Origin: Brachypterus glaber
Lineage: Eukaryota; Arthropoda; Insecta; Coleoptera; Kateretidae
NCBI GenBank assembly: GCA_958510825.1
Contig: OY294048.1
Location: 19,609,589-19,673,588, forward strand
DNA: 64,000 nt
Direction of reading: 5' to 3'
The position numbers and the translations under genes are program-made. This document shows positions 10,806 to 22,600 of the stretch, one piece after another. The notes beneath the pieces were generated by a model that was not told the origin of the DNA, did no database searches, and saw nothing but the letters and a program-made list of their open reading frames with translations. Position 1 is the stretch's first letter. Each line of letters opens with the position of its first letter.

Positions 10806-11695
10806 CCCTGGTAGAAAAGTAAACAAATCTAACTTAACATAACATTAGATTAGCGACATTTTTATGTTTAGTCTCAAACGTTATACAAAAACGTTATAAA
10901 ATATATAAATCTAACCTTAAAAACTAACGTTTGACAAAAACGTTATAAAATATATAAATCTAACTTTAAAAACTAAAGTTTGACAAAAACGTTATAAAAT
11001 ACATAAATCCGACGTTAGTTTCCCAACTAAATTCCTAACCTTATTCTAACTTTAAATATTTTTTAAATTTCCATTATTAATACGTAAGCTGTGGTAGAAA
11101 AAACTCATTTCAGACAGCTATGTTCCTAGGTTTGATAATTATGTATTATTTCTATAATAAGTTTAAAAAAATATCCCCCAAAAGTCAAAATTATAGTAAG
11201 TCTGGCAACGCTGTATTAGAATTGAAGAAATATTTTAAGATTCTGAATGTATAAATAAATATTAAATAACTAAATATAAAGTTTTTGTAAGAGGTAAACG
11301 TATTTATCGAAGTATAACAGCATATTGCACGAAAAATATTTAGGGCCACCTAAAAAGATGGCTATTTTATGAATAAATGTCATGAAATTATGTTTAAAAA
11401 TATTATGATTGCTAAAATATATTAAGATTTATTTATATGAATAAATTTGTCTCCAGCTGCCATTTTATGATGCAGGTAGAAATTTTCTAATTGTCCACGC
11501 CCCCTCCGAAAGTTAGAAATTAAACGTACTCATAACGTATTTCTAACTTAAAAACCTAACGTTAGATTAACGTTTGTAACTAACGTTTGATTATAACGTT
11601 AAAAAGCGGAACATTTGCACATATTTTATAACGTACTTTTATACAGTTTTTTAACGTTAGAAAAACGTTATTCTAACGTTAAATTTTTACTAGGG
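10806..11695 (+). mobile_element. TA-flanked TIR element, complete copy (890 bp)
   Basis: The left end is CCCTGGTAGAAAAGT and the right end is the reverse complement of CCCTAGTAAAAATTTAACG; TA flanks both sides. The interior has at least three direct copies of an ACGTTATAAAATATATAAAT module and many AACGTTA words near both ends. No ORF. TA duplication suggests Tc1/mariner-type mobilisation, but CCCT termini are not diagnostic. A truncated second copy is at 48416-48988. Confidence 0.8.
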
Positions 11696-11697
11696 TA

Positions 11698-12535
11698 TAG
11701 TTGCATGAATATAATATGACATTGTTCCAAAAGTAAAATATTTTAGGGGGGCATTTCTTCGAAACATTTATTTATTAAAAGTAGGACAGACTCCCATTTT
11801 TCAGAAAAAAGAATCAAATATTTTATAGGGGACGCTACTTTTTAATACAGTATTAAAAGGCTTTCCCAAATTTTTGAATTTTTATTTTAAATCGGGAGAG
11901 AATGCAATATACTATCCAGTTTAAAGAGTATCAAATAGAATGCGAAGCATTACATATCTTAATGGCTTGTTACTATTATTGTAAAAGAATTAAGTAATCA
12001 TAGCTGTTTTTTTTAGTTTAACCGCAAACAATATGCATCGTAATAAAAATAAAAGAATAAATTTCTTAGCGGTTTACTAAAAAAGTAAAAGAAGTGAGAA
12101 TTGACATCTATATTTTTCTTCCCACGGATGTTTCATATTTCAATACCAAAGCATCTAAATGTGCAACACGGTGCGCTGGAACGAAGTTTTTTTCGACTTT
12201 CCGATACTCGATTTTTTCTTTCGGAAGGATAAGTAATTTTAAACCAAAACAAAAAACATGCATATGTTACATAATATTACCCCTATATCATAGGGGTAAA
12301 CATTGTCCAAAAAGAGAGTTAAGTAATAGTTGAATGTTTCCTAAACCTTATGGGATTAGAGGAATTAGAATTAGAATTATTTATTTGGTGATATACAAGA
12401 AAATGTATTTACACAAGTCAAGAAAACAAAAATATTTAACTTATCAAAACTTAATGACACTTAAATATCATAAAAAAATATCACAAAAATCATAACAATT
12501 ATGAATTACATTTACATTTTAAAACTGTAACATAA
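11698..12535. other. AT-rich non-coding DNA
   Basis: No supported gene. A 79-codon plus-strand frame at 12094-12333 lacks any recognisable motif and has no splice context. Confidence 0.4.
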
Positions 12536-12641
12536 AAAAAGAGTAAAAAATAAAGTAAAAAATAAAGTAAAAAAAATAAAATAAAGAGTAAAAAATAAAG
12601 TAAAAAAAGTAAAAAATAGAGTATAAAATAAAGTAAAAAAG
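12536..12641. repeat. Low-complexity (AAAATAAAGT)n-like repeat
   Basis: About ten imperfect units of GTAAAAAATAAA lie in tandem, all on one strand. Confidence 0.85.
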
Positions 12642-12748
12642 GGGGAGTTAGATATAATATATCCCTGTACAAATATTAGGCGGTAATATTTTTACCCATG
12701 TAACATCATTGAATTATATGGATGAAAATAAAAAAAAATAAGTATTTT

Positions 12749-13662
12749 GCTTTCCCATTTCGAAAATTTTCAAAATTTCGGAAAGCCTTGTATTCGTGCA
12801 AAAATTTTTAAATTTTGTTTTTGCGTATTTTTGCGTTTTATGACGTTTCATGTCCATATAAATCAATTTCAAGCAAAAAAAAATTGTCGGTCGATCGGTC
12901 TGTCCAGGAAATCTTGTGGGCACGATAACTTAAGAACGCTTTAAGCTAGAGACTTGAAATTTGACATACCGGTATATTACCAAAAGTTCTAGCTCGGGAT
13001 TGTTTTTGGTGAACATTGGGTTGCGGCAAGTGGGAAAAAATACATGAATCTGATAATAAATTTTTTCTAACTCCACCCTTGAGGGGGTGAATATTTTCAA
13101 TATTTTTGTCAAAATTGGTATATAGGGGTTTTTGGGGTAGGCGAATATGAATCTGATAATAGTTTTTTTTTCTAATTTCACCCCCTGAGGGGTGGGGGGT
13201 AGTTTTCGTGAAAACTGGTATATTGGGGTTTTGAGGTTGCTGAAAGTGAATCTGAGTATAAAAAATTCTTCCACCCCCAAGGGGCGGGGGTAGTTTTCGT
13301 GAAAAATGGTTTATTGCGCTTTTTCCTGACAATAAAAAAAATCTTACTACACCCCCTGAGGGGCAGGGGGTAGTTTTCTTGAAAATTTTTATATTGGGGT
13401 TCTTAAGGTCGCTAAAATTGAATCTTATAATAATTTTTTTCTAATTTCACCCCCTGAGGGGTGGGGGGTAGTTTTTGTGAAAATTGGTGTATTGGGGTTT
13501 TTAAGGTTGCTGAAAGAGAATCTGATAATAAAAAAGTTCTAACTGCACCCCCAAAGAGGCGGGGGATAGTTTTCGTGAAAATTGGTATACTTTTAAGGTT
13601 GCTAAAAGTATATCTAATAATAAAAAATCCATTTTACGCGCGGAGGTGTAAAATGGGAAAGC
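12749..13662 (+). mobile_element. TIR element with 96-bp minisatellite, copy B
   Basis: Left end GCTTTCCCATTTCG and right end AAAATGGGAAAGC form a short TIR. Order: conserved left flank (TTGCGTATTTTTGCGTTTTA, then TGTCCAGGAAATCTTGTGG), central tandem array, conserved right flank ACGCGCGGAGGTGTAAAATG. Copies A and B and the fused half-copies near 46.8-47.1 kb share the flanks but differ in array length. No transposase. Superfamily unknown; a minisatellite-bearing non-autonomous DNA element is the best description. Confidence 0.8.
13045..13640 (+). repeat. 96-bp minisatellite array, about six units
   Basis: The core 'gtgaaaattggtatattggggttttt..ggttgctgaaagtgaatctgataata' followed by 'cacccc(c)tgaggggtgggg' recurs near 13120, 13220, 13318 (partly deleted), 13396, 13492 and 13588, spaced about 96 bp with one unit of 78. 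The C-rich/G-rich block in each unit is a short inverted repeat. Confidence 0.9.
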
Positions 13663-14079
13663 TCTTTTACTGGCCTCTGTTATTTATTAAATTGTTAATA
13701 ATAAAAATTAATATTGAACTAAACTGACTTACCATTGTTTTCAAAATTTTGAAATCACTTAAACAAGCCAAGAGTAACTCTGCGCTCTAGTAATTTTTTA
13801 ACAATGTAAATATTACTCAAATAGAGCGTAATCAAATCTGTTTAAATCTGTAAGTTTAATGGTGAAACAAATCTTGCTTAGTAAAGTTAATATGTACTTT
13901 AAATGAATATTGGGACAACATTACCAATATTGGTATTATAATATTAAATAAAATTGAAACAATCCGTGGAGAAATATAATGTTTCTCATTCTATAGTATA
14001 CCGGGTGAGTTTCAGTTCATGGATACCCCCTAAAATGGATTTTTTTTTCAATCCGATCAAAGCAATTTTTTGTAGCTTA
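13663..14079. other. AT-rich non-coding DNA
   Basis: No coding frame or repeat structure recognised apart from general AT richness. Confidence 0.4.
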
Positions 14080-14081
14080 TA

Positions 14082-15201
14082 CAGGGTGTAGTTGAAATAG
14101 CGTAGGAAATTTTAACAGGTTATTCTACATGATAAAATATGACAAAAAGTTCCTATAAACATATGTCTAAAAATGCGTCATAAGGGAGCTACGCCCCTTT
14201 GAAATTGGCTAAAAAAATCGGTTTTTATTTAATAACTCAGGAACCTTTTGAGATATATTAACGAGGTTTTGCACGTAAATTAATCCTAATAAGGCCCATC
14301 TTTGTATGTCATTTTCACGTACTTATTTAAATCAGGGGTGTGCGAAACGGGGGGGCCTTATCAGTTTTTTGTCCCAAAATTTTTTCTGTGTAACTTTTTT
14401 GCAATTTTATTTTTGAAATATGATTCCTCAAGTCACAATACATAAAAAAGGTACTCTTGTTGTAATACTGTAGGATTAACCGTTTTCGAGAAAAGTTCAT
14501 TTGAAGGTGAAATTTCACGGTTCGAGGACGAAAAATTAAATACTAAAATGTAGAAAACCAAAATTTTAACGATGCAATGTTATTCTACATCAAAAACTAA
14601 GAAAAAAAGTTTCCATACATATAGGTCGAAAAAACGCTTTTAAAGCTACCATAGCCCTTCAAAAATGGTGAATATTTAGGAGACCATAGCTCCATTAGGA
14701 TTTATTTTTGGAAGTATCTGTATATGAGGTTTTGCATCATTAAAATTTTGGTTTTCAACATTTTAGTATTTAATTTTTCGTCCTCGAACCGTGGAATTTC
14801 ACCTTCAAATGAATTTTTATCGAAAACGGTTAATCCTACAGTATTACAACAAGAGTACCTTTTTTATGTATTTTGAGGAATCATATCATATCATATTTCA
14901 AAAATAAAATTGCAAAAAAGTTACACAGAAAAAAGTTTGGGACAAAAAACTGATAAGCCCCCCCCGTTTCGCACACCCCTGGTTAAAATAAGTACATGAA
15001 AATAACACATAAAAACGGGCCTTGGTAGGATTAGTTGACGTGCAAAACCTCGTTGATATATCTCAAAGGGTTATTAAATAAAAACCGATTTTTTTTAGCC
15101 ACTTTCAAAGGGGCGTAGCTCCCTTATGACGCATTTTTTGTCATATTTTATGATGTAGAATCATCTCTTAAAATTTCCGATGCTATTTCAAATACACCGT
15201 G
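14082..15201. mobile_element. Foldback DNA element copy 1 (1.12 kb)
   Basis: The arms are long inverted repeats of about 500 bp each. The left end is CAGGGTGTAGTTGAAATAGC and the right end GCTATTTCAAATACACCGTG, with TA on both sides (14080-14081, 15202-15203). Landmarks such as AAGGGAGCTACGCCCCTTT, GTGTGCGAAACGGGG and TTTCACGGTTCGAGGACG occur once in each arm in opposite orientation. No transposase. CAGGGTGT ends with TA duplication fit a Tc1/mariner-mobilised MITE. Confidence 0.9.
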
Positions 15202-15203
15202 TA

Positions 15204-16334
15204 TTTCTTAACAAGGCTGAAGGGTGGCTTTCGGATCTAACCGTACTGTTAATGTCTTTAGACTAAACATATCTAGATATACATGTAGGTACGGTTATCC
15301 AGTAATTAGTTTGTTGTAATTAGGCGGCGCATGCGAAAACAAGGTTATTTTTACAGTAGTCAATCTGTATTTTTTTAAATATGGTAGGCTGTACCTACCC
15401 TCATAAGATCGAATATTCTTAAGGAATGCAAAATTGACAATTAAGCTGAGGGGTAATTACGGCCAGACCGGAAATTTTCAGTAGTAAAACGCTACAAAGT
15501 TAATGAATATTTTTTGATAAATTTTGGTATTCAATGGGTAAATTCAACTGTTTTTAAAATTTTGTCGAATGCACCTAAAATTTGAATAGCCCCTCCTATA
15601 CCTTGACTCTGGATCCGCCTCTGTAAGTAAGCAATTAAACTAAAAAAAGTATAAACATTAACCGCTTATATGTTTAACTATGTATGAATTTAACCCAACT
15701 TTTTATAATACTAATATAATATCTGTCTGATCAATAAATCCTGTAGACAAGCTAAATTTGTCCTAAATCCTAAAATAGAAACATAATACATATTACCTAT
15801 CAATCATATCGGCCAGTCAAATTGAACACAAAATATTTGAAAAGTATTTTTCATATCCATCCATCCAGTATTAAGTAAAAAGTGATTTTTTACAGAAACT
15901 CAAAGCCGCAGCGAAGGCTTTTGATTGTGGGGATAAAGCAAAATTTTGCCAATTTTTCGATTAAAAAATTACCAGCTTCCTTTCGATTGAAAAATTACCA
16001 ACTTATTTTCCCAGATAAAACAGTTGATGACAAAAAAGCCTAATTTCTTCCAATTTTTTGATGAAGTATTGCCAACTACATTAAAATGTTTCATCAATTT
16101 ACCAACTTCCATGTGATTGTAATCCTCCCAATCCTCCATGACTACGGCTCCGGATGAACCGATTTTTTTTTTCGATAATTGTGTCAAAAACAGTTTTTAT
16201 GTATATATAACGTAACTTTTTCAGGTTTTAGGGGGACGAAGAAAAAGTGGCCAAGAGAGACATGGGGGATGTTTCGTTTTGTCCCAATATTTTAAGTATC
16301 GTTTGAGTGGACTAAATATTTTGTTTTCTTCCAG
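15204..16334. other. Upstream intron or flank of the CCSER-like gene
   Basis: Non-coding in appearance. It is presumably intron, because the exon at 16335 begins in mid-codon and so must have an upstream partner. No earlier exon could be identified in this window. The acceptor has a T-rich tract ending TTTTCTTCCAG at 16334. Confidence 0.5.
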
Positions 16335-16608
16335 CAATGCATCAAGAACTAGACTTCTTCGCTCACGCAACAGCACGCCCAACTCCATCCCAGATTCACC
16401 GAAGTCCCTGGACAGTCGTATCACCGCCAGATCCCGTCCATCTGCCACCAGTAGTCCCGTAAAACCCAGACTGAGCCTTTTGTCCAACACTGGAGGCTAC
16501 GATTCAGACGATTCGATTCGATTGGACCGTGCGAATCACACGGCGATGAAACAGGACATTATAAGTATCAAGACTATGTTGTTGAAGCTTAGACGAGTAC
16601 TTAACGAG
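16335..16608 (+). CDS. Exon: Ser/Arg-rich region and conserved helix
   Basis: 274 nt. It starts at the third base of a codon (acceptor CCAG at 16331-16334) and ends phase 0 at GAG before GTAATA. It encodes ASRTRLLRSRNSTPNSIPDS, a run of Ser/Pro/Arg, then SLLSNTGGYDSDDSIRLD and the amphipathic helix KTMLLKLRRVLNE. Many SP and RS sites suggest phosphoregulation. The preceding exon lies outside what can be recognised. Confidence 0.85.
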
Positions 16609-19600
16609 GTAATATTTTTAGGCCAGAAGGTTTGCATGAAAAAAATTGTATTCTAAGTTGATTAGATGTAACTCACAAAAAAACTTTTCTGATCCTTTAC
16701 AGTAGACGTATATTTTTAAATTTTTGCCTTAGTATCAAAAACTTTATTTGTGGCCTAGGACACTTGAGCAAAAAAAATGCTACCGCACAATAGTTATTAA
16801 TAATACAAGGGGAAAAGTTACATTTTTCATTTGAGTAGGTTTTTAGAAACCGAGGGCTGGCCGATAGGGCCGGCCCGAGAGTAATAAACCTACGAAATCG
16901 AAATTTAACTTTTTGCACGTGTATTATATAGTATACTACGTACTACCCTTATAAAAAGAAGGTATGCCGCAGAATACCAGTTTTCTTTTGAAAACATTAT
17001 GGCGTTCTTTGGACTTGCAACTTGCTTGGGAGGTATTTCTGAACCTTGTTGTAAGAATTTACATTGTGATCAAGATTACTACTTATATTTACGTAGATTT
17101 TAATGTAAAATCAACCCTTTAAAATTTTTGCTGCTGTATCGTTTAATTTTTTTTTTTTGCTTTAATTTATTGTTTTGTTTTTTTTTTGCATGTGTTCGTT
17201 GTATTTGTTGCATCATTTTAGCAGACAGATGAAGATTTATTGTTGAGGGTAAGTTCATGGCTTTTTTGATTTCATATTAAAGTCCCAAGTAATTTTTTAA
17301 CACATACGGTAAAAACATATTTTATGTCATCGTAGTTCATTATTGTGTTTTTTTGCTTAGTTACCAACTAGTGTACTTTATGTCAGTGCGGGCATAAAAA
17401 CACAAAAAAACAGTTTTTGATTAGCTTATTAATACAGCATTTCCGTAGCAACGATAGTGTTAAAATCAAATTAAATTTTCGGATTTTTTTTTTAAATATA
17501 TTGATTAATCCATTTTTTTTTTGCATTAACGAACTAGTAGGACATAAAAGTTTGTATGCACCGCGGGTATTAATAGATATGTATGCCCCCGGGCGACTTA
17601 CAAACCTTCGGGCCAGAGGCCCTCGGGTTTGTAAGATCGTCGCCCTCAGGGCATAAACATCTACTTAATACCCTTGGTACATAAATAACTATTATGGACT
17701 TGTAAGAAAAAAAATTATTCGTGCTACTGCATAGTGAGCCGTGAAACGCCTGTGACCATTAAATTTGCTATATAATATTTTTAATAAAATTATGTTTGCA
17801 GTATTTTAAGGCTATTAAAGACAGTACTATTTTAAGTTTTTGATTGAAAAATAAATATATATTTGTTCAAAACGTTATACGATTAAATAAAGGTTCGTAA
17901 CGGGCGTTTAATTTTTCTCTCTTTTTTTAATTTATATAATTAAAAATTTTTAAAGTGTCATTATTAATTAATAATTAATCTGCATTTCAAGCAATAATAC
18001 GCGGTTCAATTATAATATGAAAGAAAAAAATATACACTGGAAAAACTGCATAAAAGAATGAATTTCAGCGCTCTGCAACTGCCCCAGTGTAATATTTTAA
18101 AATTATTATTTTTCAGTCAGAGACTCACAACCCATTTGAAAGTCAGTCAGTATTGACGAATGGGCTCTTCAACAGTCTATGCGAAAACGGCGAGGCAGCT
18201 CAATTCCAGGATGATGACGAGGCGCGGCAAGAACTCGCCGAGCTTCGACGGCAGGTTTTGTTCCTCCAGGGCCAACTGGAAGACAAGGATAAGACAGTTA
18301 ACGATTTGCAGGAGCAGATGGTCAAGTTGGCCACGGATAACTATCATGCTAACTCGGCTCCTGCTTCCACAGTCTCCAATGATAACGGGATGTGCAATGC
18401 TGCTACACAAACAGAACGCGTAGGTTTTAAAAAACAAGCTGTGGGTAATACTTCACATTCTATAATACACTCTTTGCAGTTGAAGGTAGATTAAACTTAA
18501 TTAACTTATATTGGAATATTTCAAATTTTTTAGTGGCGTTTTTTGGTGGTTGGTTGGTTTGGGGTTTTTATCAGGCGAACACTTCCAAAACCCCAAACGG
18601 CTAACCACCAAAACCCTAGACAAATTAACAACTGATCGAGTGACCGTACCAATTAAAAGTAATTTTTCCTGCAAAAATGACTTTTATCGGACCTCCCCTT
18701 TCCATTTTTTAATTTATTTGACACAATTTATCTTTTTAATAATAATTATTTATGGTACTAGTGGGTAAAGTAAGATATTGCCCATGAGAAAATTAACGAG
18801 GCGTCAGCCAAGCAGGTTAATTTTCGACAGGGCAATATCGCTTTACCCATGAGTGCCATACAAGGTTTTATCCAATAAATAGCTTAGGAATTCATATTTT
18901 TATTAAAAATTTTAATGACATTTACAAGAAAATAATTTGACAAGTGACAGTTGAGTGGGTAAAATAAATAATTATCCACTCAATAAAGTAAAATCCACGC
19001 GGGGGTTATTATTGAGTTTATCTATTTAAAATAAAGCTGGTAATTCTCTTATTATCTGTATGTATTGAATAAAAGTAGTTTTTCCTTAAAAATAACTTTA
19101 AGCATAACGTTCTTATTTTTTGGGGAATTCTTCTTAATTTAAATAGAGTACGTATCCTTACCAGGATTGAATTTTGCTAAAACTTTGAAGTCGACCGAAT
19201 TATTCTTTCTTGAGTTGTCGTGCTGACAAGAAAACGTGACATACGGACAGACAGACGGACGGACGGGCATTTTTAAAAGAAAAAAGAATTTTATAATATA
19301 TAAGGTACTCCTCTGCTGCGAGAAGTATAATATTTACAGCTATAGTCCAGTCCTAAAATACGTGAGGGTGACTCATATTTAATGTATGGAGGTTGCGGTG
19401 AATGAAACGTAAAGAGGGAAGGCGAAGTATAGAGGTTTCGGTGAACGAAGCGTAAAGGGGAAGGAGATTTAACACTTTAACTGCCGTGTGATGTGTTTTA
19501 GACGCACAACGTCCCTTCACTGTGCGCCGTGTGCGTCGATTTGCAACACAGGTAACGATACATTAAAACACTGTGTAGCTTTTAGATGCACGCCTATATA

Positions 19601-22600
19601 GTATATTATTAATTTCTATGTGTAGTTTTCAAGCCTTGGCGTAGTACTTCATATTCCCGTAATGGCTGACAATTTTACTTTTGTTTAGCTTGGGAAAAAA
19701 TAATTTATGCAATATAATTTTAATTATTTTATTACATTATTTAGTTGCTATTCAACTTGTTTTGTCATAAAACATTAATAAATTGACAAACAAGCTTTTT
19801 GGCGAAAAAAAAATGACTCGGCCGAAATGGCAAAATTTCATAAAAATCGCGCGGCAGTTAAAGTGTTAAGCATGAGTCACTATCTCGTATTTACGGACTA
19901 TATTATAGGCGATCACAGCACTACGCACTAGATTAAAAACGGTTGGTATCTGTAAATTTCAATTGGAAGCACCGATTGCATGCAAAAGAGTATTATTCGA
20001 AAATCTGCACGAGATTTCAGAAATGTTCACTGTATGACAAATTTCACTTTAACATACAAGCTCTGCCTTAAAAATAAGAATTTTGGCATTTTTTTTTGTA
20101 AAAAGTAATTTCTTTGGAATATTTACGGGAACTACAGGTTCTAGCGCTGCGTTACAACCATTTTTTTAAACGAAACTTACTTTTTAGGTTATTCATGGTC
20201 GGAGCTTTTCTAAGCTACGAGCTATTTCGTGATAGGTTATTATACATTATTATAAAAAGATCGTTATCAAAGAACGTTTTTGAAAAGGCAAATCTCAATT
20301 TTGGCCACGGAATTCAGGGAACAAGATGAGGAAAAAATCTCAAACTCTCCAAACTCTACCCCCAATTGGTAGAAAAAGTAATTTATCCAAGAAAACCAAG
20401 ATCACTCAAACCCTCTCATTTTAAATTTCCTAGATATGGTCACGAAATTTCCACCATTTAAAAGTTTTTTCAAGCATTAAACCCACCAATTCATGACCGA
20501 TACAACTCCAGCATCAGTGAGCTAGACTCACTCCCTCGCTAATCTCCATTCATACTAATTTCTGTTAAGATAAATAATCCAATGGCACGAAGCCTGTTTC
20601 TTATACAGGTTGATCAGTAACTGTAATAAAGGTTGGTCCGAAAATGAGCCCTAAGGGAGCTACGGCCCTTCGAAGATGACATATTGAAAGGGGAACAAAA
20701 AAAGCATAAATAAAATTTTAATGCTGCATGATGATTCTTCGTTTAAAACTGAGCAAAAAAGTACTCTTTACCAAAACACCTAAATTTAATATTAAAGGAG
20801 TAATAGCCTTTTAAAAAGTATCTCTTAATTGCATTTTTTTGAAAACAGTGTTACACTATATGACATTTTTATGTATTTATACTCAAGAAATCTATATTTT
20901 TTACAAAAAAAAAACTAAAAAAGTTTGGGACAAAAATGTGTTAAGCCTCATATTTTGTCCGTCTAGGCACGCCTCTGGACAAATTCAAAAAAATAAATTA
21001 ACATAAACTTATTTCCCTTATTAATACTAGTATACATGCAAAAGCTCGTCGCTCCAGCTCTGGTACCCAGAGGTATTAATTAAAAACCTTATTTTTATAA
21101 CAATTTTAAAGGGCCGTAGCTCCTTTAGGGCTCATTTTCGGACCAACCTTTATTGGAACTTTTTTTGATATTTTTGGATGTAGAATCACCTCTTAAATGT
21201 TGGCATGCCAGTTATTGATCACCCTGTATATACCAAACAAACTACAAATGATGCATATCCCAACTTGGCTAACCATATACAGTCTCGAATGAGCGTAATA
21301 AATGGACGTGTAATGCCGCTATAGTAACGGAAAGGGTAGGTATTAAAAAATCAATGAGAATTGGATTTAATGTTTTGTAATTTACGATATATTGTTCTGG
21401 ACCCGATGTATAATTAAGTTGATTCTTCAAGTATGAAATGGAATTGTTCTCGTCAAACACTTTTTTATATATTATTTTCTACACTGTGTAACAGAGTACA
21501 TTTCTATTGTGAGGCGTGAAAATAAAATAGGTAACAAATTATGCCTCAGCCCATAATTTAGTCAAAATTTGTATTAATTAATATTACGAATTCTGATGAT
21601 AATACAATTTATATATTATGTAGTATGTTGTACTGATAAGTGAAAATACCTTACCCCTACGATGTTTTTTTTACCCCTCTTTTCTCTAATCTAAAATCGT
21701 GCTTATTGTTTGCTTTTTAATTTATAAAATATAATTTATTTGTGGATTAATACGTTATAATTAAGAGGTATGTGTATTAAATATAAATTATATTCTCTTC
21801 CTAAATATCAATTCGTGATACTAGGTTAGGTACCGGTGCTTTTTTTTTCAAATTTTACTCATATTAATCCCAATTTTTGGAAAATGCAACTCCTGCTAAA
21901 GTAGTTGTTGCATTTTCGTCATTGGGATTAATATTCGTAAAATTTATGTAAAAAAACACTAATACCTAACCTAGTATCACTTATGATATTACCCCTGATA
22001 ACATTCCCCCCTTTGGAAGGCAAGACTCTTTTCTCTGGGTGACCGCCCTTGCCACCTATTAAATATTATTATTAAAATAAAATATATGTTATACATATAT
22101 TTTTTTACGTTTGAGCGGTCTCGGATAAAAGTACTATGGCGAAGAAAAAAGTTTTCCAGATTTTGATTTTAATTAATTTCTGATAATGTCAAAATACGGT
22201 TAAATTTTATTGTTATTAAAATTATTTGTATAAAACTAAATTTTGGCCCCGATTACGAGTAAAAAGTTCTTTTAAATCCACCGAAAAGTCACTATGTAAA
22301 ATTTACACTTAGAGTTACTTTTACGTTACCGAAAATAAATGCAGACTGATAAAAAAATAACAAAATAATCAAAATATTTAAACTTTTTTGCGAGAAAATA
22401 AGTGCGGTTGAACTGTACCTACTTTCAGTTTATTATTTTGAGATAAACTATTTTGTCACTTTCTATGAATAGCTAAATTACAATTTTTTGTGCCACTGAC
22501 TTTAACAAAAAAATATATGTTTTTCAATAGTATAAAATTAGTCTAATAATTATTTAATAATTACATGCTTTCTTAATTTCCGAATAATAAATTATTATTA

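Noticed and set aside
12930..13332. Two overlapping minus-strand ORFs of 116 and 128 codons
   Set aside because: They translate the 96-bp minisatellite; repeated near-identical peptide blocks arise from the DNA repeat.
16221..16490. Minus-strand frame opposite the Ser/Arg-rich exon
   Set aside because: It is the antisense shadow of the exon 16335-16608; the plus frame joins neighbours in phase and has splice sites.
18160..18437. Alternative plus frame and minus frame over the coiled-coil exon
   Set aside because: Only the frame through 18117-18419 gives heptads, NPF and phase-0 joins; the others are shadows of GC-rich coding sequence.
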